The notes: a model not told the origin generated them from the sequence alone. Counted from the stretch's first letter, positions 24,062 through 36,233 are shown. The stretch: 64,000 bases of DNA from Bromus sterilis (GCA_950022295.1 OX465600.1:25767282-25831281), one strand, 5' to 3'. Made by a program: numbers and translations.

Positions 24062-25677
24062 TGATAGCTTCTCGCCCTTCGTTGGTTTCCCCAAGTGGAA
24101 GGTTTGAGATGTAGTGCAGCAGCAGTTTTCCCTCGGTGAAGATACCAAGGTTTGTCTCTAGTAGAACTCCAGAGATGATAAGTAGGTGTCAGCGGCGCAA
24201 CTGACGTGGACCTGCACACAGACACAGATAACTTTGTTCCCAACGAAGTTCAGAGAGGTTGTCAATCTCTCCGGTCTTGTTGTTCACAAAGGATTAAACG
24301 CAAGGGATAATGATAACAAGTAAAAGCAGTAAAGTAAATAAAGCTTGGAAATAGTAATGAGGATATGGACCGGGATACGTGATGTTCACTAGTGATGTCT
24401 CTCTCCCAAAAGACGGTAAAACTGCTATGTGAGGTAAACAAATTACAGAAGGGCAATTGACAGGATTATGAACGCACCGCAGTGCTAACTATGCTACAAA
24501 AGAAAGGAAGAGGCTCAAAAGCATAGGCAGTACGCCAAAATAAGTAGACCGAATCCATCTGCATCTACTACAAATCATCCACCTTGAGATATCTATCCAG
24601 AACATCTCGCTGGTATTAAGTTGCGAGCCCCACCCAAAGTGTAAACCCAAAGCAACAGACAACTGCATTAAAAAGAACTTTGCATAAAGTAAACAATCCT
24701 CGTAACCGTGGTTACAAGCACCGTTGTTTTCCCCCTTGTGGCAACAGCACGTCCCCTAGACTCATGTTTCTGTCACTCAAGCGTGTCATCGGGGGGCATG
24801 AACCCACAATCTAGCACAACGTTCCCTCTTGGAGTCACTACCTACTACTTGGCCAAAGCAATAAACAGCAACGGAGAACATGCAAGAATTACTTAGGAAC
24901 AAAAATATAAGAGATAAAAACCAAATATATCACTCTATCACAATCTGAACATAATCTCATAATCCATCAGATCCCTCCAAACTCAGCATAGCAACAGCAG
25001 AAATATTACAAAGGTGCCTTGATCATGTAGGGCAGCTCACGAGGTCTAAACAATGAAGATCAAAGAGGGTAGGAGAACATCACATAGCTACTGATCACGG
25101 ACCCATGGTCCAAGGAAAACTACTCACAAGACATCCGGGGAGCATCCATCGTGGAGAGGAGACTCCCGGAGGTCAATCCTCCCTCCGGCAGGGTGCCGGG
25201 AAGAGGTCTTCTGGTGCTCCCGATCTTTGGAAGCGCGGCGGCGGCGGAACAGAGGTGAGTTTGCGGAATAGGGTTCCTCTTTTGGAGTTTTCCCGTGACG
25301 GAGAATAAATAGGCGAAGGGGGCAGCCAGAGGTGCACCAGGGGCCCCAAACGCCCCCCTGGCGCGGCCAGGGGTGGGGTCGCGCCGGGTGGCCGCCTGGG
25401 CCCCCCTGGATCCCCTCTGGCCCCTCCCGGGCTCTTCTCGAAGCTTCCTGTACGCTGATTTTTCCTGTATTTTTCCCGGAATTTTTCTGGCACTTTTTAT
25501 GGGGGGAAACTGAAATAGAAAAACAGCAGAAAACAGGAACTGGCACTGGGGTGCACTGAGTTAATAGGTTAGTCCAAATATGATCAAAAGTGTATGAAAG
25601 TGTATCTAGATCATAGCAATATCACACAAAACATGCATGGAGCAAGCAGATATTATAGATACGTTTTGGACGTATCA
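24062..25677 (-). repeat. 3' LTR of the gypsy element
   Basis: This 1616-bp LTR aligns along its whole length with 30725-32342. On the minus strand it begins TGATACGTCC at 25677. The polypurine-like tract AAGCTTGGGGATGT (25678-25691) immediately precedes it in the interior. Small differences from the other LTR (for example near 24310-24340 and 25270-25330) show that the insertion is not brand new. Confidence 0.9.
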
Positions 25678-25691
25678 ACATCCCCAAGCTT

Positions 25692-28500
25692 AATTCCTGC
25701 TCGTCCTCGAGTAGGTAAATGATAACAACATAATTTCTGTGGTGACATGCTAGCAACCATATAAGAACTTTGAAAAGTAAAGCAATCAAGGTTAGAGATT
25801 CAATTCAAGTCATAACATGCAAGAGTCTATATTAGCATTGAAACAAGTAACAAAAAAACAATAGGTGCAAGAGCTCTCGCTGTCCGTGACTCGAATGTCT
25901 CCAAATGGTGTTTGCGTGCAAGAAGGGGGATATGGAATACGAGAAAAAGTAATTTTTGTGTTGAGAACTCAATCTACTAAAGTTTCACACTTGGTCTTCT
26001 TCTGGAATCTTATCTTGACTCGTCCCCAGACCACTAGCCAGGTACAAGTCAATTTGATCCACTCCTTTTCGATATTTTGAGCACTCATGCAATGGATGAG
26101 CGTAAGCACGAGAGTTGACACTTAAGATGGCAAAGAGAGAAGTACGGTGGAGGAGGAAGACAAAAAGGATGAGAAAGGCTCACATCAATGAGGACAATCA
26201 TAGGCAAGGGATACCAAATGATAGATATGATGTGAGGAGTAGGGATTGCCATGCAACGGATGCACAAACGAGCTAAGAAGCTCTCCAAAGGAACTAGTGG
26301 GGGTGCATCTAACTTGCTCGCTCATCAAGACCCAGAGCTCGTTTGAGGAGGCTCATCCTTGGAATATGCAAGCCAAGTTCTATAGTGTGAAGGTCCCCAC
26401 ATAGCTATATGCATAATGATCATCTCTATGGAGTACAAGGATATAAAGGGAGTACTAGTGTGTATCTCTCAAAAGGATAGTAGTGTTGCCCCTTTCTCTC
26501 TTTTTATTTCTTTTTCTCTTTTTTCCTATTTTTTGTATTTTTTGTGGCCTCAATGGCTCTTTCTATTTAACTCTCATTTGTCCTCTTTGGGATCTTTTAT
26601 TGTGTCCACTTTGGGATCTTTTCCTCACTTAAGGGCAACACTCTATTTTACAAGAAGGTAAAGGAGATCTTTCACACTTTACAAGGTATCCAAAATCATA
26701 AAGAAGATGTAACTAACATGATGTATGCAATGTATGTCGCTTCCAGTGTAGCAGGAACATGTATGACATGAAGATCAAGTCATGAAGAGGTGGAGGTTGC
26801 ATGGCAATATATCTCGGAAAGGCTATGGAAATGCCTTGATAGGTAGGTATGGTGGCTGTTTTGAGGAAAGATATAAGGAAGTTTATTATGACAGAGCGTA
26901 TCATGCAAAGGGTTTGGATGTACCGGCGAAGGTGTACACCAACTCTCGGAGTGAGAAGAAGGAAATGCAAGGCACGGGAGAGGCTAGCAAAATATGGGAA
27001 GGTGGAAGTGTCAACTTTCAATACTTACATTAGTCTGAAGAACTCATGCACTTATTATCGGTAACTCTCAATCTAATAAGGAGGTTCACAAAGAGACAAG
27101 TACCCCGAGGAGGAGTGTATGGGGGTTTGGTTATCCTTGCGCATCCTCGACTCATGGTACGTGAGTGTACTCTAATATTCGATCCCTCCAAAGATTAGTG
27201 ATCCATCTACTAGCTAGAGTTCTCAACTAGTTTTGTAGGTTTTGAAAATAAACACGGATTTCCCAAAATACGACACCTATCACTAATAGGCTAGAGCTCT
27301 TGACACCAAAAGTTCAAACATTACTCACAACAATACCTCAAAACTATTGCAAGTTACTACTAAAATTAAATATCAACCTCAATTACCTACTTTCAAAACA
27401 AGACACAACTCAGTGCAACAACCAACTCTCTTTAACAAGATAAACATGAAAACTAAAAAGAGTTCCAGCAATAAACTAAACAAAATCCAAGGCTCTTGCT
27501 AAAGACAAACTAAGACTAAAACTAAACATGGCAGTAGCTATGAAAAAATAAAGAACACACAACAGCAAAAAGATAAGCAGGAAAAATACTATGATGTGTT
27601 CTAAATTTTGAAGGTGGAGCGTGTTTCTCTCCCACACAAAGTAAGAAGGGATCTAACTTGTTATGAACAGCAAGCAAAGCTAAAGAAAACTAGAAACAAA
27701 ACCTAAGAGCGAGACGCTCCAAGCATAGCACATAACGCATGAAGTGATAAAAATATAGTGAGACGAAGGACGAACTGATGATTGTTGATGGAGAAAGGGA
27801 TGCACGGGGGCATCCCCAAGCTTAGACGCTTGAGTCTCCTTGAATATTTGTTGGGGATGCATGGGGGCATCCCCAAGCTTGAGCGCTTGACACTCCTGGA
27901 TCTTCTTTCATCATCTTCCATCGCACACTTGAAAACTCCCTTCATACATAACTCATCATAAACTGATTAGAGAGGTAGTACCCTTAATAAATAATTTTTT
28001 ACCCACTGGATATAAAGATATTCTTGAAGAGCTACTGTTTCTCAAGAGTGCCAAAAAGTTTTTGCAAAGAAAAAGCAAGCTTAAGGTTTGCAAAAGTTAG
28101 GACAGACAAAACGTGGCAGAATCTGTGAAAAACAGAACAGCAGATAGTAAATAATTTTTTAGGGGAACTTCTGCAACTCAAATCAAAAACCTCAGAACAT
28201 ACGGAAGTTTCGTAATTGTATAGAGCATACTGTGTAAAAATTTCATCTCAAAAAGATAAACTGGTATTTTTATGGAATTTTTCTGGTCACGAGGACAGAA
28301 TCTGTTTTCTGGACAGCATGTCACAACTTTTACTTCTGTTGCCGTAAGAGGCTATAACTTGGCACAAAGCTGAAAAATAAAGATACAATGATGTTGCTAC
28401 AGAAGTAAAAATCATCAAGACACAACAAAAGCAAAAATAAAACACCTAAATTCGTTGCGGGCTGCCTCCCGAAAGCGCTTCTTTAAAGCCATTAGCTAGG
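25692..28500 (-). other. Non-coding interior of the gypsy element
   Basis: This is the part where a complete gypsy element would have reverse transcriptase, RNase H and integrase. No such domain can be read in any frame. It holds two copies of a ggggcatccccaagctt block (27806-27822 and 27863-27880). Open frames here, such as 26416-26661, 26713-27021 and 26782-27033, are unconvincing. Confidence 0.6.
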
Positions 28501-28518
28501 CATAATGCAAAAGAAGAA

Positions 28519-28990
28519 TCAAGTTTTATCAAGAGAAAGAGAATAACTAGCCCGTGTAACGGACTCAAAAGGTAACTTGATTTTCTTTCTAGGGAAGTGT
28601 TCCATCCCCTTTTTGAATGGGAATTGGAATTTTATATTCCCCTCTTTCATGTCAATAACCGCACCAACGGTGCGAAGAAAAGGACGTCCCAAAATAATTG
28701 GACACAAAGGTTCACACTCTATATCCATAACAATAAAATCAACGGGAACATAATTGTCATTGACAATGATAAGAACATCGTCGATCTTCCCCAAAGGTTT
28801 CTTTACGGAAGAATCAACAAGATGAACACCAAAAGAACAAGGCTCAAAGGGCTTCAATTCAAACATATCAAATATTCTTTTGGGCATAACGGAGGTACTA
28901 GCTCAAACATCACATAAAGCATAGCAAGAGAAGTTATTTAATTTAATTTTGATCATAGGGTCCCAACCATCATCTAGCTTCCTAGGTATG
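28519..28990 (-). pseudogene. gypsy retropepsin-like protease remnant
   Basis: The frame 28887-28519 reads through VDFIVMD and the characteristic PIILGRPFLRT near 28690-28720, the C-terminal half of a gypsy aspartic protease. The catalytic triad region just upstream (about 28900-28920) has a TGA where the family glycine follows the aspartate. The active site is therefore broken. The protease would process the gag polyprotein. No polymerase domain follows. Confidence 0.75.
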
Positions 28991-28995
28991 GAGGC

Positions 28996-30610
28996 TTATA
29001 CTCTAAGCTTCTCCTCCCTATCTTTGATGAGAGCATTTGTGATATGCTCCGTGAAGGCAAGATTAAGTGTGCTAGTGTGGGGGTCTCTAGACATTTTGTG
29101 TAGCAAACTGATAACTTCTGAGAGAGTGCAACTGTCAAAATCAATATCACTACTATCAAAGGTGATAGTAGTGTCATCTAGGCTCACTTGTTTGAAACCC
29201 TCTATGTTCATAGGAGTTTCTTTTTCTACGGTTGAGGTATTAGCATCACCATTAATAGGTCCAACGGGACTAGGAGTGCATTGGGTGCTAATAGTTTGGG
29301 TGTCCTCAACAATTTGGATAGTGGCAACTGTGTGGTGTGTAGGAAGGCTCTTAACTCTATCCTCTTCCTCTTTTTCTCTAGCCCATCTTTCTTTAAGTTT
29401 AGCCATCATCCTAATATTTTCATTGATTTGTAACTGGATAGCATTAATAGGAGTGGCCTTATTCTCCTCAAGGGGAGAGGTTCTAATTTTAAGCATCTCA
29501 ATATCAAGGGCTAAGCTTTCTACCTTCAAAGAGAGATTATATATTTTAGCTAATTTCTCCTCTGCATTTTTGTTGAAGGCTTTTTGGGTAGTGATAAAGT
29601 CTCTAAGCATGCTTTCTAATTCAGAGGAGGGGTTCTTGTTGCTAGGGTAGGTATTGTTGTTCCCATAGCTGGATGGAAACGGTCTAGGATTACTAGCAAA
29701 ATTTCCCCTATAAGCATTGTTGTTGAAGTTGTTTCTAGCAATAAAGTTCACATCTACTTGTTCTTGGGCAACCAAAGAATTTCAAGGAACATCATGAGGA
29801 TCAATAGAGGGTTGATTGGTAAGTAGAGACATAATTAAGTCAACTTTTTCATTGAGGGAGGTAATTTTCTCGACAGAATTTACCTTCCTACCTGTTGGAG
29901 CGCGTTCGGTGTGCCATTGGGAATAATTGGTCATCATTTCATCGAGAAGCTTCGTGGAAGCACCAAGTCTAGTTGACATAAAGGTTCCTCGATCCCGCGG
30001 CCGAATCTAACAGGTTCCGCGAGGTAAAGTTCAAGCCTGCATAAAAAGTCTGGATAACCATCCAGGTAGTCAAACCATGTGTAGGGCATTTCTTAACAAG
30101 AGATTTCATTCGTTACCAAGCTTGGGCAACGTGTTCATTATCCAATTGCTTAAAATTCATAATATTACTCCTCAATTGGATATTCTTAGCAGGAGGGTAG
30201 TACTTCCCTATAAAAGCATCTTTGCACTTATCCCAAGAATCTATGCTATTTCTAGGCAAAGATTGAAACCAGATTTTAGCATCTCCCCTTAAAGAGTAAG
30301 GAAAGAGCTTGAGCTTCACAACATCACCTTCTACTTCTTTATACTTTTGCATATCACATAATTCAACAAAATTATTCAAGTGTAAAGCAGCATCATCTCC
30401 AGCACCAGAGAATTGATCTCTCATAACAAGGTTTAGCAAAGCAGGTTTAATTTCATAAGAGGTAGCTGAAGTGGCAGGTGTGGCAATCGGAGTGCAGATA
30501 AAGTCTTGGTTGTTGTGACTAGTGAAGTCACACAACTTGGTGTTTTCAGTGGAACCCATAGTAGCAGCAAGTGTGGCGGATTTTTTTGTAAATTTTGATA
30601 AAAGACACAA
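28996..30610 (-). pseudogene. gypsy gag remnant
   Basis: Consecutive frames 30610-30113, 29979-29782 and 29775-28996 give the gag protein in pieces. Visible gag marks are the retrotransposon-gag core (LKLFPYSLRGDAKIWFQSLP, near 30260-30330) and DKCKDAFIGKYYP. A long coiled-coil-like, charged region at 29330-29600 follows. Stops near 30112 and 29780 and a frame change near 29985 inactivate it. The gag would assemble the virus-like particle of the retrotransposon. Confidence 0.82.
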
Positions 30611-30695
30611 AGATAAAAACTGAAAGGTAAACTAACAAGACTAAAAAAACAAAGGTAAAGGGTAGTGTGCAACTCCCCTATCTTAGCACTCGGAG

Positions 30696-30713
30696 TCCCC
30701 GGCAACGGCGCCA
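30696..30713 (-). other. Primer binding site of the gypsy element (tRNA-Asp type)
   Basis: On the minus strand the text TGGCGCCGTTGCCGGGGA stands 11 bases inside the 5' LTR edge at 30725. It is complementary to the 3' end of plant tRNA-Asp, the primer of Athila-clade elements. Confidence 0.8.
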
Positions 30714-30724
30714 GAAAACTTGCT

Positions 30725-32342
30725 TGATGGCTTCTCGCCCTTCGTTGGTTTCCCCAAGTGGAAGGTTTGAGATGTAGTGCAGCAGCTGTTTTCCCTCGGT
30801 AAAGATACCAAGTTTTGTCTCCAGTAGGACTCCAGAGATGATAAGTAGGTGTCAGCGGCGCAACTGACGTGGACCTGCACACAGACACAGATAACTTTGT
30901 TCCCAACGAAGTTCAGAGAGGTTGTCAATCTTTCCGGTCTTGTTGTTCACAAAGGATAAAACGCAAGGGATAATGATAACAAGTAAAATCAATAAAGTAA
31001 TTAAATCTTGGAAATAATAATGAGGATATGGACTGGGATACGTGATGTTCACTAGTGATGTCTCTCTCCCAAAAGACGATAAAAATGCTATGCGAGGTAA
31101 ACAAATTACAGAAGGGCAATTGACAGGATTATGAACGCACCGCAATGCTAACTATGCTACAAAAGAAAGGAAGAGGCTCAAAAGCACAAGCAGTACGCCA
31201 AAATAAGTAGACCGAAATCCATCTGCATCTACTAGTAATCATCCACCTTGAGATATCTATCCAGAACATCTCGCTGGTATTAAGTTGCGAGCCCCACCCA
31301 AAGTGTAAACCCAAAGCAACAGACAACTGCATTAAAAAGAACTTTGCGTAAAGTAAACAATCCTTGTAACCGCGGTTACAAGCACCGTTGTTTTCCCCCT
31401 TGTGGCAAATTCACATCCCCTAGACTCATGTTTCTGTCACTCAAGCGTGTCATCGGGGGGCATGAACCCACAATCTAGCACAACGTTCCCTCTTGGAGTC
31501 ACTACCTACTACTTGGCCAAAGCAATAAACAACAACGGAGAACATGCAAGAATTACTTAGGAACAAAAATATAAGAGATAAAAACCAAATATATTACTCT
31601 ATCACAATCTGAACATAATCTCATAATCCATCAGATCCCTACAAACTCAGCATAGCAACAACAGAAATATTACAAAGGTGCCTCGATCATGTAGGGCAGC
31701 TCACGAGGTCTAAACAATGAAGATCAAAGAGGGGAGGAGAACATCACATAGCTACTGATCACGGACCCATGGTCCAAGGAAAACTACTCACAAGACATCC
31801 GGGGAGCATCCATGGTGGAGAGGAGACTCCTGGAGGTCAATCCTCCCTCCGGCAGGGTGCCGGGAAGAGGTCTTCTGGTGCTCCCGATCTTCGGAAGCGC
31901 GGCGGCGGCGGAACAGAGGCGAGTTTGCGGAATAGGGTTCCTCTTCTGGAGTTTTCCCGTGACGGAGAATAAATAGGCGAAGGGGGCAGCCAGAGGTGGA
32001 CCAAGGGCCCCAGGCGCCCCCCTGGCGCGGCCAGGGGATGGGCCGCGCCGGGTGGCCGCCTGGGCCCCCTGGCTCCCCTCTGGCCCCTCCCGGGCTCTTC
32101 TCGAAGCTTCCTGTACGCTGATTTTACCTGTATTTTTCCCGGAATTTTTCTGGCACTTTTTATATGGGGGAAAACTGAAATAGAAAAACAACAGAAAACA
32201 GGAACTGGCACTGGGGTGCACTGAGTTAATAGGTTAGTCCAAATATGATCAAAAGTGTATGAAAGTGTATCTAGATCATAGCAATATCACACAAAACATG
32301 CATGGAGCAAGCAGAAATTATAGATACGTTTTGGACGTATCA
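30725..32342 (-). repeat. 5' LTR of the gypsy element
   Basis: This 1618-bp LTR runs on the minus strand from TGATACGTCC (32342) to a CA end at 30725, next to the primer binding site. It matches 24062-25677 and the truncated copy at 967-2387. Its GC-rich middle (31830-32110) gives false open frames on both strands. Confidence 0.9.
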
Positions 32343-33654
32343 CTGTGGCGGTCGATTTTGGATGGGCGAAACCTTCTTTGGCAGGGACTAATTCGACGTG
32401 TTGGTGATGGCGAGACTACTAATATTTGGACCGATATGTGGATCCCTAGAGCAAATATGAAGCAACCTGTTGTTTCGCTCGTGGCCAACCCTCCCCAGCG
32501 TGTGTCGGAGCTCATTGACACACCAAACGTCACATGGAATGAAGAGCTTGTCAGGACAGTGTTCATCCCCATTGATGCCGAATCAATTATGAAGATACAT
32601 GTTTGCACTATGAGGGTACCCGACACATGGGCCTGGGAGGGTGAACGCTCTGGAATTTTCTCGGTTTGCTTTGCATATAGGATGTATGCACATACGAAGA
32701 GAAGTCAGGAGGCGTGGTTGGACAGAAGAGAAGAACCTGCGGACATGGAGGACATGGGGAACTGCTCGAAAAACCTATGGAAGGTTCCACTACCCTCGAA
32801 ACTAAAGAATTTCATGTGGAGGTTGGCTCTCCATTCTATCCCGAAACGTGATCTTCTTCACCATCGCAACATGTTAGCTACCAGTTCTTGCTCTCTCTGT
32901 GGGGCTCAAGATAGCTAGAGACACAGCCTGCTTGAATGCACTATGGCCAGATGTGTGTGGGCTCTACTGCCGGATGAGCTAGAGGAAACAATGAGTCAAG
33001 TCCGAGTCCCGGATGCCAAGGAGTGGATGTTCAATCTTTAGGAACTACTATCTCAAGAGGAGTTTATGCTCATGACAGTGACATTATGGGCGGTTTAGAC
33101 AGCTAGGAGGAAAGCTATCTATGAGGACATCCACCAAATCCCAATGTCTACTTATTGTTTCGTAAAATCATACATTGATGAAGTGTAGGGACTCCTACAC
33201 GAGCTTCTAGCCTCCCAGGAATCCGCCTCCCGAGAATTAACACATGGATTGCTCCCCCAAGCAACCTTGTCAAAATCAATGTTGATGCAGCGGTGAGCGC
33301 CAAGATGAATTCCGGTACTGTTGCTGCTGTGTGCAGAGGTGAAGATGGTGGATTTTTGGGTGCTTCGGCCATGACGTTCACACGCATCACAGATCCTCCA
33401 ACCCTCGAAGCGATGGCGATCAGAGAAGCTTTATCTCTAGCCCTGGACCTGAATGAGCAGAACATCCACATTGCTTCTGATTGCAAGGTGGTTGTTGATG
33501 ATTTACTGAAGAAGACATCGCCGCCGTATGGTGCAATCCTACATGAAATAATGAAGCGCAAAGTCTCCTTTCCTAGCCGCAACATTGTCTTTGAGAGTAG
33601 GAGCTCTAATTTTGAAGCTCATAGCTTAGGTAAGCATTGTTTTTCACTGGGGTT

Positions 33655-36117
33655 CACTAGTAGAGAAACCCCCCTTTAGTACCGGTTCCAAAGGGCCTTT
33701 AGTACCGAGTTTGGAACCGGTACTAAAGATCCGGTACTAAAACCCTCCCCCCTTTCGTACCGGTTCCTTACGAACCGGTACTAAAGGTGCCTCCACGTGG
33801 TCACGGAGGAGCCCCGGGGCTGGAGACCTTTGGTACCGGTTCGTAACACGAACCGGTACTAAAGGCTATTTCGTTAAAAAAAATTATTCATTTTTTTCTA
33901 ATTATTTTTCACTCTCTCTTTTTTTTAGAATATCTTGTATTTCCATTAGTGTCTAACTACACTTAATCTCTAGTCAAATTATTTACCTGTGGTCAAACTT
34001 CCCAGTCGGTCACTCATCCTTACACTACTCCAACACTAGCACGCTTAACTTCCGAGTTCCTTTCCTACCCACTTCCAAGTGCTTCCCACGCATGTTGTTG
34101 ATACTATTATCATATCAATCCTATTAACATGTTGGTCGATGTCACATTTCTTTATTGTTTAAATTCCAGATAATTCTTTTAATAAAAAAATTAATGATGT
34201 AATAATAATGTTGAATAAATAGATAAAATTAACTTTTTGAATTTGTATTATTTTTAATTATTATTTTAATTTTTTAATATTTTTTTGCCAAACCTAAAAC
34301 CTGAAAATTTGAAAATCTTATAATTTGCTAAAGGTAATAGTAATCTTTATGCAGATGCAATTATTAATTTTAATTTTGAAAAAAAAATATATATATAATT
34401 CTAAATTTTCTAAATATATAAGGTTTTCTGGCTGATCGCACGGGACTAAAGGTCCTTTTAGCTCAAAATAAATCATTAAATGCATGAAAAATATCAAATG
34501 AAGTGAGAAAGGGTTGAAATTTTAGTATATGAATTTGAATGATGCATGTTGGATGCAAAAAAAGTCTTGAGTTTAAATAAGTTTGGAAAAATGAAATGCT
34601 TTTGAAACACATGTGTTTTCGTTTGAAACCCTCGTACTTTGAAAGAGATGGTTCAGTTTGTACACGAAGTGCATCCAGTTTTTGCCGTAATCCTCTCAAC
34701 TTTTGCACACATGCTATGTGGGTCAAATGATGATACCATGCCAAGTTTCAACCGTTTCTAAGTTCAGTTGTAGTGCTTTCCAATTACAGGGTCATTTAGT
34801 TCAAAATAAATCATTAAATGCATAACAAATAGCAAATGAAGTCAGAAAGGGTTGAAATTTTAGTATGTGGCTTTGAATGCTGCATGTTGTATGCAAAAAA
34901 ATTCTTGAGTTTAAATAAGTTTAGAATAATGAAATTCCTTTGAAACACATGTGTTTTCGTCTGAAACCCTCGTACTTTGAAAGAGATGGTCCAGTTTGTA
35001 CACGAAGTGCATCCAGTTTTTTCCGTAATCCTCTCAACTTTTGCACACATGCTATGTGGGTCAAATGATGATACCATGCCAAGTTTCAACATTTTCTGAG
35101 TTCAGTTGTAATGCTTTCCAATTACAGGGTCATTTAGCTCAAAATAAATCATTAAATGCATGAAAAATATCAAATGAAGTGAGAAAGGGTTGAAATTTTA
35201 GTATGTGGATTTGAATGTTGCATGTTCGATGCAAAAAAAGTCTTGAGTTAAAATAAGTTTGGAAAAATGAAATGCCTTTGAAACACATGTGTTTTCGTCT
35301 GAAACCCTCGTACTTTGAAAGAGATGGTCCAGTTTGTACACGAAGTGCATCCAGTTTTTGCCGTAATCCTCTCAACTTTTGCACACATGCTATGTGGGTC
35401 AAATGATGATACCATGCCAAGTTTCAAATGTTTCTGAGTTCAGTTGTAGTGCTTTCCAATACAGGGTCAATTAGCTCAAAATAAATCATTAAATGCATGA
35501 AAAATAGCAAATGAAGTCAGAAAGGGTTGAAATTTTAGTATGTGGCTTTGAATGCTGCATGTTGGATGCAAAAAAAGTCTTGAGTTAAAATAAGTTTAGA
35601 AAAATGAAATGTCTTTGAAACACATGTGTTTTCGCTTGAAACCTCGTACTTTGAAAGAGATGGTGCAGCTGACAAAAGAAGATCAGTAAAAAAAGTGAAA
35701 AACGTTCCCCGGCTCGGCGAATAGGCGAAACAATTGTTAGCCCCGTTGAAGTTGTTTAGCGACGATATCGTCCACGTCAAGGGGATGGCGCCCGGTACTA
35801 AAATTTGTGATTACCTGCCCGCTGATCACACACGTACAGTGACTTAATTAAACTGCCAGCACCTGCAACGGCCGACACAACCCTTTAGTACCGGTTCGTA
35901 ACACGAACCGGTACGAAAGGAAAACCTTTAGTACCGGTTCGTGTCACGAACCGGTACTAAAGGTTTTCTGGCTGACGCCAACCTTTTAGTATACGAACCG
36001 GTACGAAAGCTTTTGGCCCGCCTGGACACCCAAACCGGTACGAAAGACCCCTTTAGTACCGGTTCGTAAGGGAACCGGTACTAAAGGTTTAGACGGTTGC
36101 CCCATTTTCTACTAGTG
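33655..36117. mobile_element. Non-autonomous CACTA transposon
   Basis: The element starts CACTAGTAGAGAAA and ends in TTTTCTACTAGTG, with a 3-bp target duplication gtt at 33652-33654 and 36118-36120. It is 2463 bp long. Both subterminal regions (33670-33870 and 35880-36090) are packed with the motif ACCGGT in direct and inverted order (ttagtaccggttcgta, acgaaccggtactaaag), as expected for transposase binding sites. No transposase (TNPD/TNP2-like) frame is present. The centre is AT-rich with a tandem array. Confidence 0.92.
34461..35668. repeat. Tandem array of about 338-bp units inside the CACTA element
   Basis: Three full units start at 34461, 34799 and 35137, and a shorter fourth starts at 35474 and ends near 35668. 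Spacings are 338, 338 and 337 bp. Each unit begins (g/a)gctcaaaataaatcatt and contains acacatgtgttttcg, ctcgtactttgaaagagatgg and gcacacatgctatgtgggtc. The minus strand keeps a related open frame of about 90 residues in each unit, but without the same start codon, so coding is doubtful. Confidence 0.88.
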
Positions 36118-36233
36118 GTTGGGCCGACATGTGTGGTTCGGTAACCCCGGTGACCTTTCTTTCGTCCCTGTAAACATTTTGACGCATCTTTAGTGGGAGT
36201 TGGTTAGTCTAAAAAAAGATATCCTATGTCCCC

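Larger units (their letters stand above)
24062..32342 (-). mobile_element. Ty3/gypsy LTR retrotransposon (Athila/Sabrina-like), no reverse transcriptase
   Basis: Two LTRs of about 1.6 kb flank a 5-kb interior. The target duplication ctgtg lies at 24057-24061 and 32343-32347, and the element interrupts the LINE exactly between those points. Both LTRs run from TGATACGTCC to a CA end on the minus strand. The interior carries a primer binding site matching tRNA-Asp, a decayed gag and part of a protease. 25678-28500 holds no recognisable reverse transcriptase, RNase H or integrase, so the element needs help from a related one. The Sabrina/Athila label comes from the LTR start and the primer site and is moderately sure. 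Confidence 0.92.
32343..36185 (+). pseudogene. LINE ORF2 part 2: zf-RVT and RNase H, broken and split by CACTA
   Basis: After the gypsy insertion the LINE resumes in frame at 32343-32347. 32380-32916 encodes the zf-RVT region (RRVGDGETTNIWTDMW, WKVPLPSKLKNFMWRLALHS, C-S-L-C-G). TAG stops occur at 32917-32919 and near 33041 and 33100. 33270-33650 shows RNase H: INVDAAV with the first aspartate, PTLEAMAIREAL with the glutamate, and IASDCKVVVDD with the next aspartate. The last residues lie beyond the CACTA element, at 36118-36180 (GRHVWFGNPGDLSFVPVNIL). The frame continues once the insertion and one target copy are ignored. Confidence 0.85.
19972..36215 (+). mobile_element. L1-type LINE retrotransposon, interrupted by a gypsy and a CACTA insertion
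   Basis: The element is bounded by an 18-bp direct repeat, aagatatcctatgtcccc, at 19954-19971 and 36216-36233, directly after a 3' poly-A run (36211-36217). That is the signature of a LINE insertion. From 5' to 3' it has a GC-rich leader, ORF1 with DUF4283, ORF2 with AP endonuclease, reverse transcriptase, zf-RVT and RNase H. Subtracting the gypsy element (24062-32342) and the CACTA element (33655-36117) with their target duplications leaves about 5.5 kb, a near full-length plant L1. Several stops and frameshifts make it inactive. Confidence 0.92.
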
